A DNA stretch of 36,011 bases from a virus. The stretch spans positions 1 to 36,011 of the IMG/VR virus record IMGVR_UViG_3300023296_000673, one strand, 5' to 3'. Below are positions 8,516 through 16,306 of the stretch, piece by piece. A model generated the notes under the pieces. It did no database searches. It was not told the origin of the DNA and saw only the letters and a program-made list of their open reading frames with translations. The translations under genes and the position numbers were made by a program. How positions within the stretch are numbered: the first letter of the stretch is position 1; every line of letters begins with the position of its first letter.

Positions 8516-10006
8516 TTAATCTGATTCTTTTATCTCTGTTGAGATTGAGAATCCTTCGAATTCCCATGATTTATTATCACTCTTCTCCCTAAACTTAAAT
8601 CTATATCTATTACCACTCGATGCTATATCTGCTTTCCCTATATGTTGGTCTAACTGTGGTATATTCTCATCATCGAATGAGTTATTTTTATTTATATCTA
8701 TTGAACATTTAAGTCCTTCTGCGTATTTTGTAAATGTTGTTATTTGGTTTGTGTACTTAACGTCTTCTGGTACTCCATGGTCATAAGCTTGTGTTATAAA
8801 GAATGAATCTATTTCATTACCATTATCTGCATAGATACCATCTATTTTATGACCGAACTTGTACACATACCCGTCATCATCTGAGAAGTATGCCCTACGT
8901 TTAGATGCTATTATAAAGTTTGTTGCTGCTTTTACTTCATTAAAAGTACATCTAATATAACAAGTTTCTTTTCTTGTATCCCAGCAGAACCAAGCGTTAT
9001 TATATAATATTCCCTCAACAGTGACATCTCCTATAAATGCTCTATATTCAAAACCATCATACTGTGTAGCAACAACTTCTCCTAGCTTAGTCTGGTCTAT
9101 TGCATCGATATAACTCTGAGCCTTAGCAGATATTAATTCTGGTTCGTAACCTTTCCATCTCCAAAATCCATATCTATTAAACCAATATGGGATGTTGTTT
9201 ACTTTGACTATAGATCTATAACTATCACAACCTACATCTGCTATTTTCTTTCTTTCTGATTCATCATATTTCCACATTGATCTTTCTTTGAAAACTATCA
9301 ATCTATCTAAAGCTTCTGTTGCTCCAGTAATTACTTCTCCGTCATCATAACCAAAGTTAATAAAGTTTGTTAGTATCCCTGTCCAACCTATCGCTCCTGC
9401 TGTTGGTTCGTCTGAATAGTAAGCTCTTGTTGGATATACTGTACTACTAACCTTGGCATATAATACATATAATAAGTCTCTATATCTAACAATATATTTA
9501 CCTTGTGGCATATCTGTTATATCTGTATCTGCTGTACTGAATACAGCTCCTTCGACAGTAGCATTAGGTAAAAATGTAGTTCCTTGTCTATGTCCTACTA
9601 TAAATGCCTTGCCTAAATAGTTTTCCATATCTGGTTTGCTATCTTCATAAGTATCCCAAGATGTAGATATACTTCCTATTGTAGTCCACGATGTGACTGG
9701 TGTTGCTGAATCTGGTGTTATATATTTCAATGTTAAGTCTGAGCCTTCATTGCTTGTTGCAAGTAAATAGTCTCTACTTGTAGCTACATCAAAATACCAA
9801 TGTAAGAAATTAGGACTTTCGTTGTCGATAACTTGTGATGATGATGCTAAGTCATATCCTGGAACCTTTTCAAGTTTACCAAGTTTGTATGTCCAGACAT
9901 TCTTCAATGCAATAAGTTCATTCTTATTCATCAAGAAGTCTGATGTATTCGAGTTGAGTAATCCGTCAAAGTCTGTATATCGAATTGTTTGTCTTGTTGT
10001 TGCCAT
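8516..10006 (-). CDS. Tail hub / packaged-DNA stabilisation protein (P22 gp10-like)
   Basis: This 496-residue protein is beta-rich throughout, with the early LGKLEKVPGYDLASS motif characteristic of phage neck and hub proteins (L-x-K-x-PGY), then blades of aromatic-rich strands such as YIVRYRDLLYVLYAK and YWFNRYGFWRWKGYEP. The length and all-beta character fit the P22 gp10-like stabilisation or stopper family, which sits below the portal and adaptor and holds DNA inside the head. It lies immediately downstream of the adaptor-like gene (10012-11175), the order seen in many short-tailed phages. Family assignment rests on motif and context. Confidence 0.6.
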   Translation of the reverse strand: MATTRQTIRYTDFDGLLNSNTSDFLMNKNELIALKNVWTYKLGKLEKVPGYDLASSSQVIDNESPNFLHWYFDVATSRDYLLATSNEGSDLTLKYITPDSATPVTSWTTIGSISTSWDTYEDSKPDMENYLGKAFIVGHRQGTTFLPNATVEGAVFSTADTDITDMPQGKYIVRYRDLLYVLYAKVSSTVYPTRAYYSDEPTAGAIGWTGILTNFINFGYDDGEVITGATEALDRLIVFKERSMWKYDESERKKIADVGCDSYRSIVKVNNIPYWFNRYGFWRWKGYEPELISAKAQSYIDAIDQTKLGEVVATQYDGFEYRAFIGDVTVEGILYNNAWFCWDTRKETCYIRCTFNEVKAATNFIIASKRRAYFSDDDGYVYKFGHKIDGIYADNGNEIDSFFITQAYDHGVPEDVKYTNQITTFTKYAEGLKCSIDINKNNSFDDENIPQLDQHIGKADIASSGNRYRFKFREKSDNKSWEFEGFSISTEIKESD

Positions 10007-10011
10007 ATTTT

Positions 10012-11175
10012 TTATATAAACATATCATTATTATAAACGCTAGTTTGTTCTATGTATTCTGCCGTAGAATCCTGCGCAGGTCCGCCATATTCTTCAACTT
10101 GTTCTTCAAGTAATCTTACATACATTTGATACAGTTTATCTCCTCTTTTATCGTTTCCTCTAATATATGCGAATTGAGCACCACAGTAATATATTAATAC
10201 TGGTACTAATGGTATGTCTATTTCTGTTGACATATTGCTTAGTACATCTGGTGTTTTATAGTATTCATATTCTATATCATAAGCAGCATTCGGTGTAGGA
10301 TATAAATAATATGTTTCATTCCTTTCTACGAAGTATCTTGGTTCTCCAGTCGCTGTAGTTCCCTCTGTATAGCTATTATAATCATTCTTAGTAATCCAAT
10401 CTAATTGATAACCATTTATTTTGATTCTAACTAACTGTGTTAAGTCTGTAGGTTTTGCTATTGTTGCTGTTCCAGATACTGTAGATGTTCCAGTTGAAAT
10501 AGTATCCCAAAACTCCCATCTCTTTTTTCTTGCAGAGATTTCGTCTAATCCGTCTTGTAATACTGTTACAGCTATGTCCCAAGTCAATTTAGATGTTGGG
10601 TTTTCATCTACTTGTGTTAGGGCTTTTATTGCAGCAGATTTTATAACTCTTTCTGTAGACCTTCTAGTAAAACTAGAGCTACCAATTATTTCAGAATATG
10701 CTGAAAGATTAAGGCTAACTGAATGATAATAAGCCGTTGAAAAGAATGTATAAACTGCTGGTGTTGTTGTATATGTATATTCTGTGTACTGAGCTGTTGG
10801 GTCTATGTCCTTCGCTTCAAGTTCGTTATAAGTCGTTGCATCTGCAGAATCTAGTCCAAAGAACTTAATTTGGTTGAACTCTATTAGTGTAACTGGGTCA
10901 GAAGCTCCATGAGAGCTTGTCAAAGCTGCGACAGTTAAGACTTTACCAGTTGTTGCTGATGAATCTATTAATTTGATTTCTGCTTTTTCGTCTCCATAGT
11001 CACCAATTAAAACATAGAAGTCAGAGTCACTTGTTCCTGGAAATCCAGAGACAGAAGCAACTGAGAGTGCTACTCCAGTAGCATCAACATCTTGTGTAAG
11101 ATATGTTCTTGGTTGTCCATCTAGTGATGGATTCGCTACCCTTATAGGGTTGCTTGTATTTTGTGTATCTGCCAT
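10012..11175 (-). CDS. Head-tail adaptor-like neck protein
   Basis: This 387-residue protein has an N-terminal beta-sandwich-like region (YLTQDVDATGVALSVASVSG, residues about 20-150) and a helical domain from about 165 (RVIKSAAIKALTQVDENP). A C-terminal region reads NETYYLYPTPNAAYDIEYEY, then YYKTPDVLSNMSTEIDIP. The YLYPTP-x-YDIEYxYYKxP pattern followed by STEIDIP is typical of phage adaptor and tail-tubular families that bind beneath the portal. It sits directly upstream of the hub-like gene. Function is assigned by motif and gene order. Confidence 0.6.
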   Translation of the reverse strand: MADTQNTSNPIRVANPSLDGQPRTYLTQDVDATGVALSVASVSGFPGTSDSDFYVLIGDYGDEKAEIKLIDSSATTGKVLTVAALTSSHGASDPVTLIEFNQIKFFGLDSADATTYNELEAKDIDPTAQYTEYTYTTTPAVYTFFSTAYYHSVSLNLSAYSEIIGSSSFTRRSTERVIKSAAIKALTQVDENPTSKLTWDIAVTVLQDGLDEISARKKRWEFWDTISTGTSTVSGTATIAKPTDLTQLVRIKINGYQLDWITKNDYNSYTEGTTATGEPRYFVERNETYYLYPTPNAAYDIEYEYYKTPDVLSNMSTEIDIPLVPVLIYYCGAQFAYIRGNDKRGDKLYQMYVRLLEEQVEEYGGPAQDSTAEYIEQTSVYNNDMFI

Positions 11176-11176
11176 T

Positions 11177-11794
11177 TTATTTTAGTAACCTTGGTGTTGC
11201 AGAATCCCTATCGAATAGTTTAGGTTTTGTAGAGTCTTTCTTTAACATCTTTGGTGTTATGTTATTTTTAAAGTTAATTATTTTTGGTTTGAGTTTGTTT
11301 ATCCACGAACTAATGCTTAGGTTATCCGTTAAGTTTAGTGTCTCTGAAATATTTGTACATCTTGCTCTGATTACTGAAATGGTGTCTGATAACCCTAGTG
11401 AGTCTGAAACATTTAAGAATCTTCCAAGAACTACTGATAAAAACTCTGTTAATCCTATCCTGTCTGAAATACTTATAAGTCTTGCCCTTATTACTGTTAA
11501 TGTTTCTGTAAGGTTTATACTGTCTGAAATACTTATTGTTCTCCCTCTTAATACAGAAATAGAGTCTGTTAATCCTAATGAATCAGATACATTAATGAAT
11601 CTCGCAATCATTATTGCTAGAGCATCTGTCAACCCTAACGAATCTGATATAGAAATTACTCTGGCTCTTACAGTTGCTATTAAGTCTGTTAATCCTAGGG
11701 AGTCTGAGATATTAATAAATGTAACTAAAAAACCATTATAGTTTGTATCTACATCATTATATGTTGTTGAAATGTCGTTGTATGTTTTTGCCAT
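11177..11794 (-). CDS. Protein of seven 20-residue SDSLGLTD repeats
   Basis: This 205-residue protein opens with a Tyr/Asn-rich N-terminus (TYNDISTTYNDVDTNYNG). Seven tandem 20-residue units follow from about residue 26 to 165, with the consensus x-I-S-I-S-D-S-L-G-L-T-D-x-L-x-V-x-R-A-R. The units are strictly in register with no spacer. The first six are near-complete and the seventh decays. The basic C-terminus carries short DSTKPKLF / DSATPRLL repeats. SDSLxLTD-type repeats occur in predicted surface proteins of environmental microbes and phages; their role is not established. Position next to fibre genes suggests a fibre shaft or adhesin-like decoration. The start leader is TTAAACTAAAATG. 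Confidence 0.75.
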   Translation of the reverse strand: MAKTYNDISTTYNDVDTNYNGFLVTFINISDSLGLTDLIATVRARVISISDSLGLTDALAIMIARFINVSDSLGLTDSISVLRGRTISISDSINLTETLTVIRARLISISDRIGLTEFLSVVLGRFLNVSDSLGLSDTISVIRARCTNISETLNLTDNLSISSWINKLKPKIINFKNNITPKMLKKDSTKPKLFDRDSATPRLLK

Positions 11795-11795
11795 T

Positions 11796-11933
11796 TTAGT
11801 TTAAGATTATGTCTGTCAGCAAAAAGCTAGCTACAGTCGCTATAAGGATATAAGCTTGTTGTTGTAATAAAATACCAAATCCGTCTTCTTGTAGTATTTT
11901 ATCTCCGTCTTCTTGTAGTAAATAATCTGCCAT
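11796..11933 (-). CDS. 45-residue protein with two LLQEDG motifs
   Basis: This small ORF begins at the ATG at 11933 (ATAAAATG leader) and ends at a TAA at 11796-11798, two bases before the next gene. It reads MADYLLQEDGDKILQEDGFG, followed by a hydrophobic stretch (AYILIATVASFLLTDIIL). Tandem L-x-Q-E-D-G motifs are common in very small proteins and fibre N-termini of phage structural operons, but I know of no proven role. It fills the gap between two real genes and has the local start context, which supports it being translated. Confidence 0.6.
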   Translation of the reverse strand: MADYLLQEDGDKILQEDGFGILLQQQAYILIATVASFLLTDIILN

Positions 11934-11943
11934 TTTATTTTAA

Positions 11944-12117
11944 TTATTTTTTATCTATTTTTTCTTCTTCATTTTTAACTGCAGGTTTTTCAATAATAGG
12001 ATTAGAGAAGATATTAACCAGCTTATTAAATGCAGGAACTTCTTGCCCTGTTAGATTTGCTCTGTTTAATAATGTGAATAAAGCATTTTTTTCTTCGTTT
12101 GATAGTTCGTATTTCAT
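11944..12117 (-). CDS. Small hypothetical protein, 57 residues
   Basis: The longer reading from 12171 would overlap the upstream fibre gene. I chose the ATG at 12117, just after that gene's stop at 12137, which gives MKYELSNEEKNALFTLLNRA and a Lys/Glu-rich tail. It is probably helical and soluble. I do not recognise a family. Position between two fibre-associated genes suggests a minor tail or chaperone-like factor, but nothing in the sequence shows this. Confidence 0.5.
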   Translation of the reverse strand: MKYELSNEEKNALFTLLNRANLTGQEVPAFNKLVNIFSNPIIEKPAVKNEEEKIDKK

Positions 12118-12136
12118 ACTTTTTAAGTTTAGTTTA

Positions 12137-14824
12137 TTATGTGTAAAAATTAATATATCCAGTTGAGCCATTAGGCATTTGTATTTTTAGGCTTCCTGCG
12201 ATAGTTGTTTTTGAAGTTCCCCCATCAGTACAAGCGTCAAAGTCTATCACTTCTACGTCTTGAGTTTGAGATAATAATAAGCAAGTTCCTGTTCCATTAT
12301 TTTGAATACTTTGAGCATCAGCAGTTGAACTAGCATTGTCTTGAATTACTTGCACTACTTCTCCTGCGAGAGCGAGCGTATTTTGAAATGTAGTATTTAT
12401 TCCTACTCCTTGCTGTCTAATTAAAATATTCCTAACTACTGAATTTATATTTGTATTATCAAATAAAAAGTTTATATTTCCACTATCTGCATGATTTCCT
12501 GCAAAAGTCCAAGCGACTACATTACCGTCTGTATTGGCTGCATTTAAAGTGAAAACTGGAGCTGTAGTTGCTCCACTGTCTACATAAATACTTCTATTAT
12601 TACCATTTTGGTCTACATATATTCCATAACCTGTTCCGTCATTTTGAATACTCAAAGCATTCTGGTCGTCTCCTGCATTGTCCTGAACCAAACTAACCAA
12701 AGGACTATTAGTAGAAGCAGCTGCTAAATCTCTCGAAACTAATAAAGCGTTTCCTGTTGTTTCTGTTTGGATTGTGTGGAGTTTTGAGGTTGGAGCAACT
12801 GTCCCTATCCCTACATTCCCACTACTATCAACAAATACATCACTTTGACTAACAAAACTATCTCCTACTTCTGCTCTTTGAAGATATTGAGCTTTTATTT
12901 CGTCTGCTGATAATGCTCTGTTGTAGATTTTTACGTTGTCTATTAAGCCACTATAATGTTCCGCTGTTCCTGTAAAAAATCTCCCAAGCTGTGTTACACC
13001 TGTTTGATTTGTTGCTACAACTGCATCAGTATCTTTTAACTCTCCGTTCATATAAAGCTTAGAGTTAGTTCCGTCATAATTTAAAACAACTTCAGTCCAT
13101 TCATTTGGGGTTATATCTGTAGAAGATGGTCTTATTGTTGTTGCTCCATTTCCAACAAAACACTCAATCCTTCCATTCGTAATATCATCATATTGTATTC
13201 TAACACCATTATTACCATCTAAACTTTCAAATACGTCTTGCCCAGCATCTCCTGTCCCTGTTGGATTTATCCATAAAGAAATAGTCCAATTATTTGACCA
13301 GTCTATTAAATTTGTTCCTAAATCTATATAATCATTCGTACCATCAAAACTAAAAGCTCCACCGCCATTAAAACCTCCGTCTGGGTCGTGTGTTGCTCCG
13401 TTGTTTGTTCCGTGATTGTTGTATGTTGAACTATCTAATACTGTTTCACTTCCTGCTGTTCCTACGTTATTTTCTGTGTTGAAATTCATTCCTAGGACTA
13501 AGCCTTCATCGGAAACTTCGTGAATTGATTTTGTGTTTGTGAATCCGTCTACATCTAATTCGTAGGCTGGGGCTGTCGTCCCGATGCCGACGTTGCCACC
13601 ATCTTCAATAAATATTCCGTTACTAGCATTATCGTAAAGAGCTAGTCCTGCATCTCCTGTGGCTGATATTGTTGAGCCATTTAAGTTTATATTATCTACT
13701 GTTAGAGTGGTTAAAGTTCCTAGAGAGGTTATATTCGGCTGTGTAGCTTGTGTAGTGGCTGTATCTGGTGCAAGTCCTGTGATAGTTGATACTGTGCCTG
13801 CATTTCCTGTTGTATTTTGATTAAGTGTTGGAAAATCTCCTGCAACTGCAATGCTCGGTACTCCTGTTGTGGTTGTATTTTTTAAAATACCTGTAGCTAA
13901 ACCTGACATTAGAGTTCCATTTATTTTAACTACTGTTAAAGCTGTATCTCCAGTAGCGTCTCCAGTATGAGTAGCATTTGTTACTAAACTAGAGTATTGA
14001 GTATTAGTTGCATTATCTCCTGTGTTAGTACCCGAGTTAGTTCCTGTAATATCAGAAGTTAAGGCTACTGTTCCTGTCGTTGTCGGTAAAGTTAAAGTAT
14101 TATTACCTGCTGTTACACTAGGTGTAATATCCGTATAGCCAGAAGTAGAACCTGCAAATCTGATTTCACCTTGCCTAACTCCCTCTTCTCCTAAATCAAG
14201 TAATGCTCCTGGATAAGTATTACCACCTCCTATAGCAACTCTGTTTTCTCCGAAGTCAGCTCTCAATACTATATTTAATGAAGGCGAGTAGCCTCTCAAA
14301 TCAATATACTCGTTTGTGTAATCCGTTGTTATTCTAGCAACAGAAGAGCCTATCGAATCTTGCCAAGTTAAATTACTTTGTTGAGAACTCTCAGTATTCT
14401 TAAAAATTATCCCTAGATTAGCATGGTCACTGAATCTTAAATAACCTGATACCTCTAGCAGGGGATTTGCTCCTGGTGTGTAAGAAAGTCCAGGTATTCC
14501 CTCAATCGTTCCGTCTCCAGTCCATATTCCTATTTGATTGTCTAGTGGTGTTCCTACTTTAGTTACATCGCCTGCTCCTACCTCTTCTTCAGTCCCACTA
14601 TTATTTCTCTTATATATCTTATCGTCTGATTTGAAATATAATTGATTACTTCCAGAAGCAGGGACTGTTCCTGGAGTATCTATCTGCTTGACTTGTATTG
14701 CATCATCTCCATCTATAACAAACTGTTCATCCGTTGCTGCTGAATCAGAAGCAATCACTCTATGAAGTTTTGAGTGATCGGGGCTATTTAACTGGCTTGA
14801 GGATATGGGTAATTGTGTTGCCAT
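12137..14824 (-). CDS. Tail fibre protein with LamG (concanavalin-like) domain
   Basis: This 895-residue, Gly/Thr/Asn-rich, beta-structured protein starts MATQLPISSSQLNSPDHSKL in an A/T-rich leader. Residues about 440-645 form a LamG/laminin-G-3-type jelly roll: LVLGMNFN, DSSTYNNHGTNNGAT, AFSFDGTNDYIDLG, WTISLWINPTGTG and LIDNVKIYNRALSADEI are the standard signature segments. This fold commonly binds glycans. Copies of GNVGIGT-x-AP-x-x-x-L flank the domain; they are widespread in phage fibres and fibre-like surface proteins. I see no C-terminal S74 peptidase signature. It is probably a receptor- or glycan-binding fibre working with the 5418-8513 fibre. Confidence 0.78.
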   Translation of the reverse strand: MATQLPISSSQLNSPDHSKLHRVIASDSAATDEQFVIDGDDAIQVKQIDTPGTVPASGSNQLYFKSDDKIYKRNNSGTEEEVGAGDVTKVGTPLDNQIGIWTGDGTIEGIPGLSYTPGANPLLEVSGYLRFSDHANLGIIFKNTESSQQSNLTWQDSIGSSVARITTDYTNEYIDLRGYSPSLNIVLRADFGENRVAIGGGNTYPGALLDLGEEGVRQGEIRFAGSTSGYTDITPSVTAGNNTLTLPTTTGTVALTSDITGTNSGTNTGDNATNTQYSSLVTNATHTGDATGDTALTVVKINGTLMSGLATGILKNTTTTGVPSIAVAGDFPTLNQNTTGNAGTVSTITGLAPDTATTQATQPNITSLGTLTTLTVDNINLNGSTISATGDAGLALYDNASNGIFIEDGGNVGIGTTAPAYELDVDGFTNTKSIHEVSDEGLVLGMNFNTENNVGTAGSETVLDSSTYNNHGTNNGATHDPDGGFNGGGAFSFDGTNDYIDLGTNLIDWSNNWTISLWINPTGTGDAGQDVFESLDGNNGVRIQYDDITNGRIECFVGNGATTIRPSSTDITPNEWTEVVLNYDGTNSKLYMNGELKDTDAVVATNQTGVTQLGRFFTGTAEHYSGLIDNVKIYNRALSADEIKAQYLQRAEVGDSFVSQSDVFVDSSGNVGIGTVAPTSKLHTIQTETTGNALLVSRDLAAASTNSPLVSLVQDNAGDDQNALSIQNDGTGYGIYVDQNGNNRSIYVDSGATTAPVFTLNAANTDGNVVAWTFAGNHADSGNINFLFDNTNINSVVRNILIRQQGVGINTTFQNTLALAGEVVQVIQDNASSTADAQSIQNNGTGTCLLLSQTQDVEVIDFDACTDGGTSKTTIAGSLKIQMPNGSTGYINFYT

Positions 14825-14845
14825 ATATTTTTATTAGTTAGTTTG

Positions 14846-15316
14846 TTATGATAATATTACCTGATATGTTGCTGCGAGAGTCTCTCCACTATCAACTGAT
14901 TTAGTCCCAGTGACCTTTCTTCCAAGCATAATCCCTGCTGAAGCTGCATTGAAGATTCCTATTTCTTCTATTACTTTTGTACCACTAACAGACCATTGTT
15001 TATATAGTTGTAGTGTGTCATTAGTTGCTGTTGTTGTTTCTCTTGTTACTGTTGCTGCTGCTCTTGCTAAACCACTGTCTGTGATAGCTGCCTCTAAAGC
15101 TGTCTGTGTAGCTGCTGCTGCTGCAGAACCTGTTCCTACCTCTAAATAAGTAAAAGCTGTCTGAGTATCTGCATCTCCTATAAGTCCAGCAACTGCTGCT
15201 AAACCAGTATTAGTAATTGTATTCTTCATCCAACCAGTCGCCCATTTCAAGCTTCCATCAGCATAATGTGCTTCTAGTTTAACACGTCCTGTTAATCCTA
15301 ATTTATTTTTAAACAT
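14846..15316 (-). CDS. Small tail or collar structural protein
   Basis: This 156-residue protein starts MFKNKLGLTGRVKLEAHYAD. A WMKNTITNTGLAAVAGLIGD segment, then YLEVGTGSAAA and IEEIGIFNAASAG, match a frequent small phage structural protein of about 150 residues annotated as tail or fibre-associated, with an Ala/Thr-rich beta-sheet core. It lies directly upstream of the LamG fibre gene. Its precise role, such as fibre attachment, is inferred from neighbours. Confidence 0.55.
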   Translation of the reverse strand: MFKNKLGLTGRVKLEAHYADGSLKWATGWMKNTITNTGLAAVAGLIGDADTQTAFTYLEVGTGSAAAAATQTALEAAITDSGLARAAATVTRETTTATNDTLQLYKQWSVSGTKVIEEIGIFNAASAGIMLGRKVTGTKSVDSGETLAATYQVILS

Positions 15317-15333
15317 AGTTTTTTTATTATTTA

Positions 15334-16305
15334 TTAAAATTCATTTTTAGGAAGAAAATCCCATTCTTCTTCTGTTAAAGACCTACCATTCTTACGAACA
15401 GCTTCATCTAAAAGCATTAAAGTACCTCTATCTTGAGTTGTTACTACTTTAAGTTCTCCTTGCATAATCCGACCAAATTGTCCTGTTTCTTTGTTTCTTA
15501 CAAACAATAGGTCGTTTTCTTTTGTAAAATCTTCAACATTCATAAGGTTGATATTTTCTATTACTGAGTATTTATATCCAGAAGGATAATAATAATAATC
15601 AGTGGTTAATGATTTAATATATGGTTCATAGTGATCGAATATTTGTTTGGTGATACTCCTTATTCTCGCTACTGCGTGGTTGCTTTTTTTATCTTTATTG
15701 TCGTACAGTCCTTCCTCATTCTTTTTCCATCCATATACATATACTTGTACAACTGAATACTTTAGTGCATCTACAATATCTTTTATCCAAAACGATTCAA
15801 ATAATATAGTGAATCTCTTGTTGAATTCAAGTCCTAAAACTAACATCTCTTTAGGAGACTCTTTATAATAATCGTCCTCTGATAATCCATCATGGAATGG
15901 GAATAGTGTCTCTGGAACAAGTCCATATTCATGGATTGCGTTTGCAACATTACTTCCAGTATTACCTACACCAACTTTTGTTCCTGATTGTACTCCAACG
16001 AATCTATCGCTGAAATTAACCTCTCCATTAATTAAGTATCCATTATCTTTAAGCCATACCAAGTTATTATTACTAATCTTGTTGTTGTCTATCAGATATT
16101 TAAAGAATGTTTCTATCGTATTACATGCACTAAATGCAACACAATTCCATGTATCAAATAGATTGTTAAACTGTTTCTCATTCATTGGTTTATAATTAGT
16201 CCAATCTCCATCTTCTAATATAATTTTATTGTCGATCTTGCTATTGGATCCAAGGAATATATAATCCTTAATTCCTTTCTCTAATATTAAACCTGTATTT
16301 CTCAT
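15334..16305 (-). CDS. Papain-like (C1-type) cysteine peptidase
   Basis: I chose the ATG at 16305 over one at 16335 because the latter lies inside the upstream gene and 16305 has the ATAAATAAAATG leader. The product has 323 residues. Cys55 in TWNCVAFSACNTIETFFKYL is the likely nucleophile, at the start of a helix as in papain. His210 in KKSNHAVARIRSI is the likely general base, followed by the FDHYEPYI segment that aligns with the strand carrying the third catalytic residue. A conserved-looking Gly-rich region (GTKVGVGNTGSNVANAI) lies between. Such peptidases recur in phage structural operons, but their substrate, whether prohead maturation, cell wall or host protein, is unknown here. Confidence 0.7.
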   Translation of the reverse strand: MRNTGLILEKGIKDYIFLGSNSKIDNKIILEDGDWTNYKPMNEKQFNNLFDTWNCVAFSACNTIETFFKYLIDNNKISNNNLVWLKDNGYLINGEVNFSDRFVGVQSGTKVGVGNTGSNVANAIHEYGLVPETLFPFHDGLSEDDYYKESPKEMLVLGLEFNKRFTILFESFWIKDIVDALKYSVVQVYVYGWKKNEEGLYDNKDKKSNHAVARIRSITKQIFDHYEPYIKSLTTDYYYYPSGYKYSVIENINLMNVEDFTKENDLLFVRNKETGQFGRIMQGELKVVTTQDRGTLMLLDEAVRKNGRSLTEEEWDFLPKNEF

Positions 16306-16306
16306 T

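Noticed and set aside
8514-8567. Fibre start at 8567
   Set aside because: It would overlap the upstream gene; the ATG at 8513 has the operon's normal spacing and leader.
12118-12171. Extended N-terminus (MAQLDILIF...) of the small gene at 11944
   Set aside because: It overlaps the fibre gene's 3' end, and the internal ATG at 12117 follows that stop directly.
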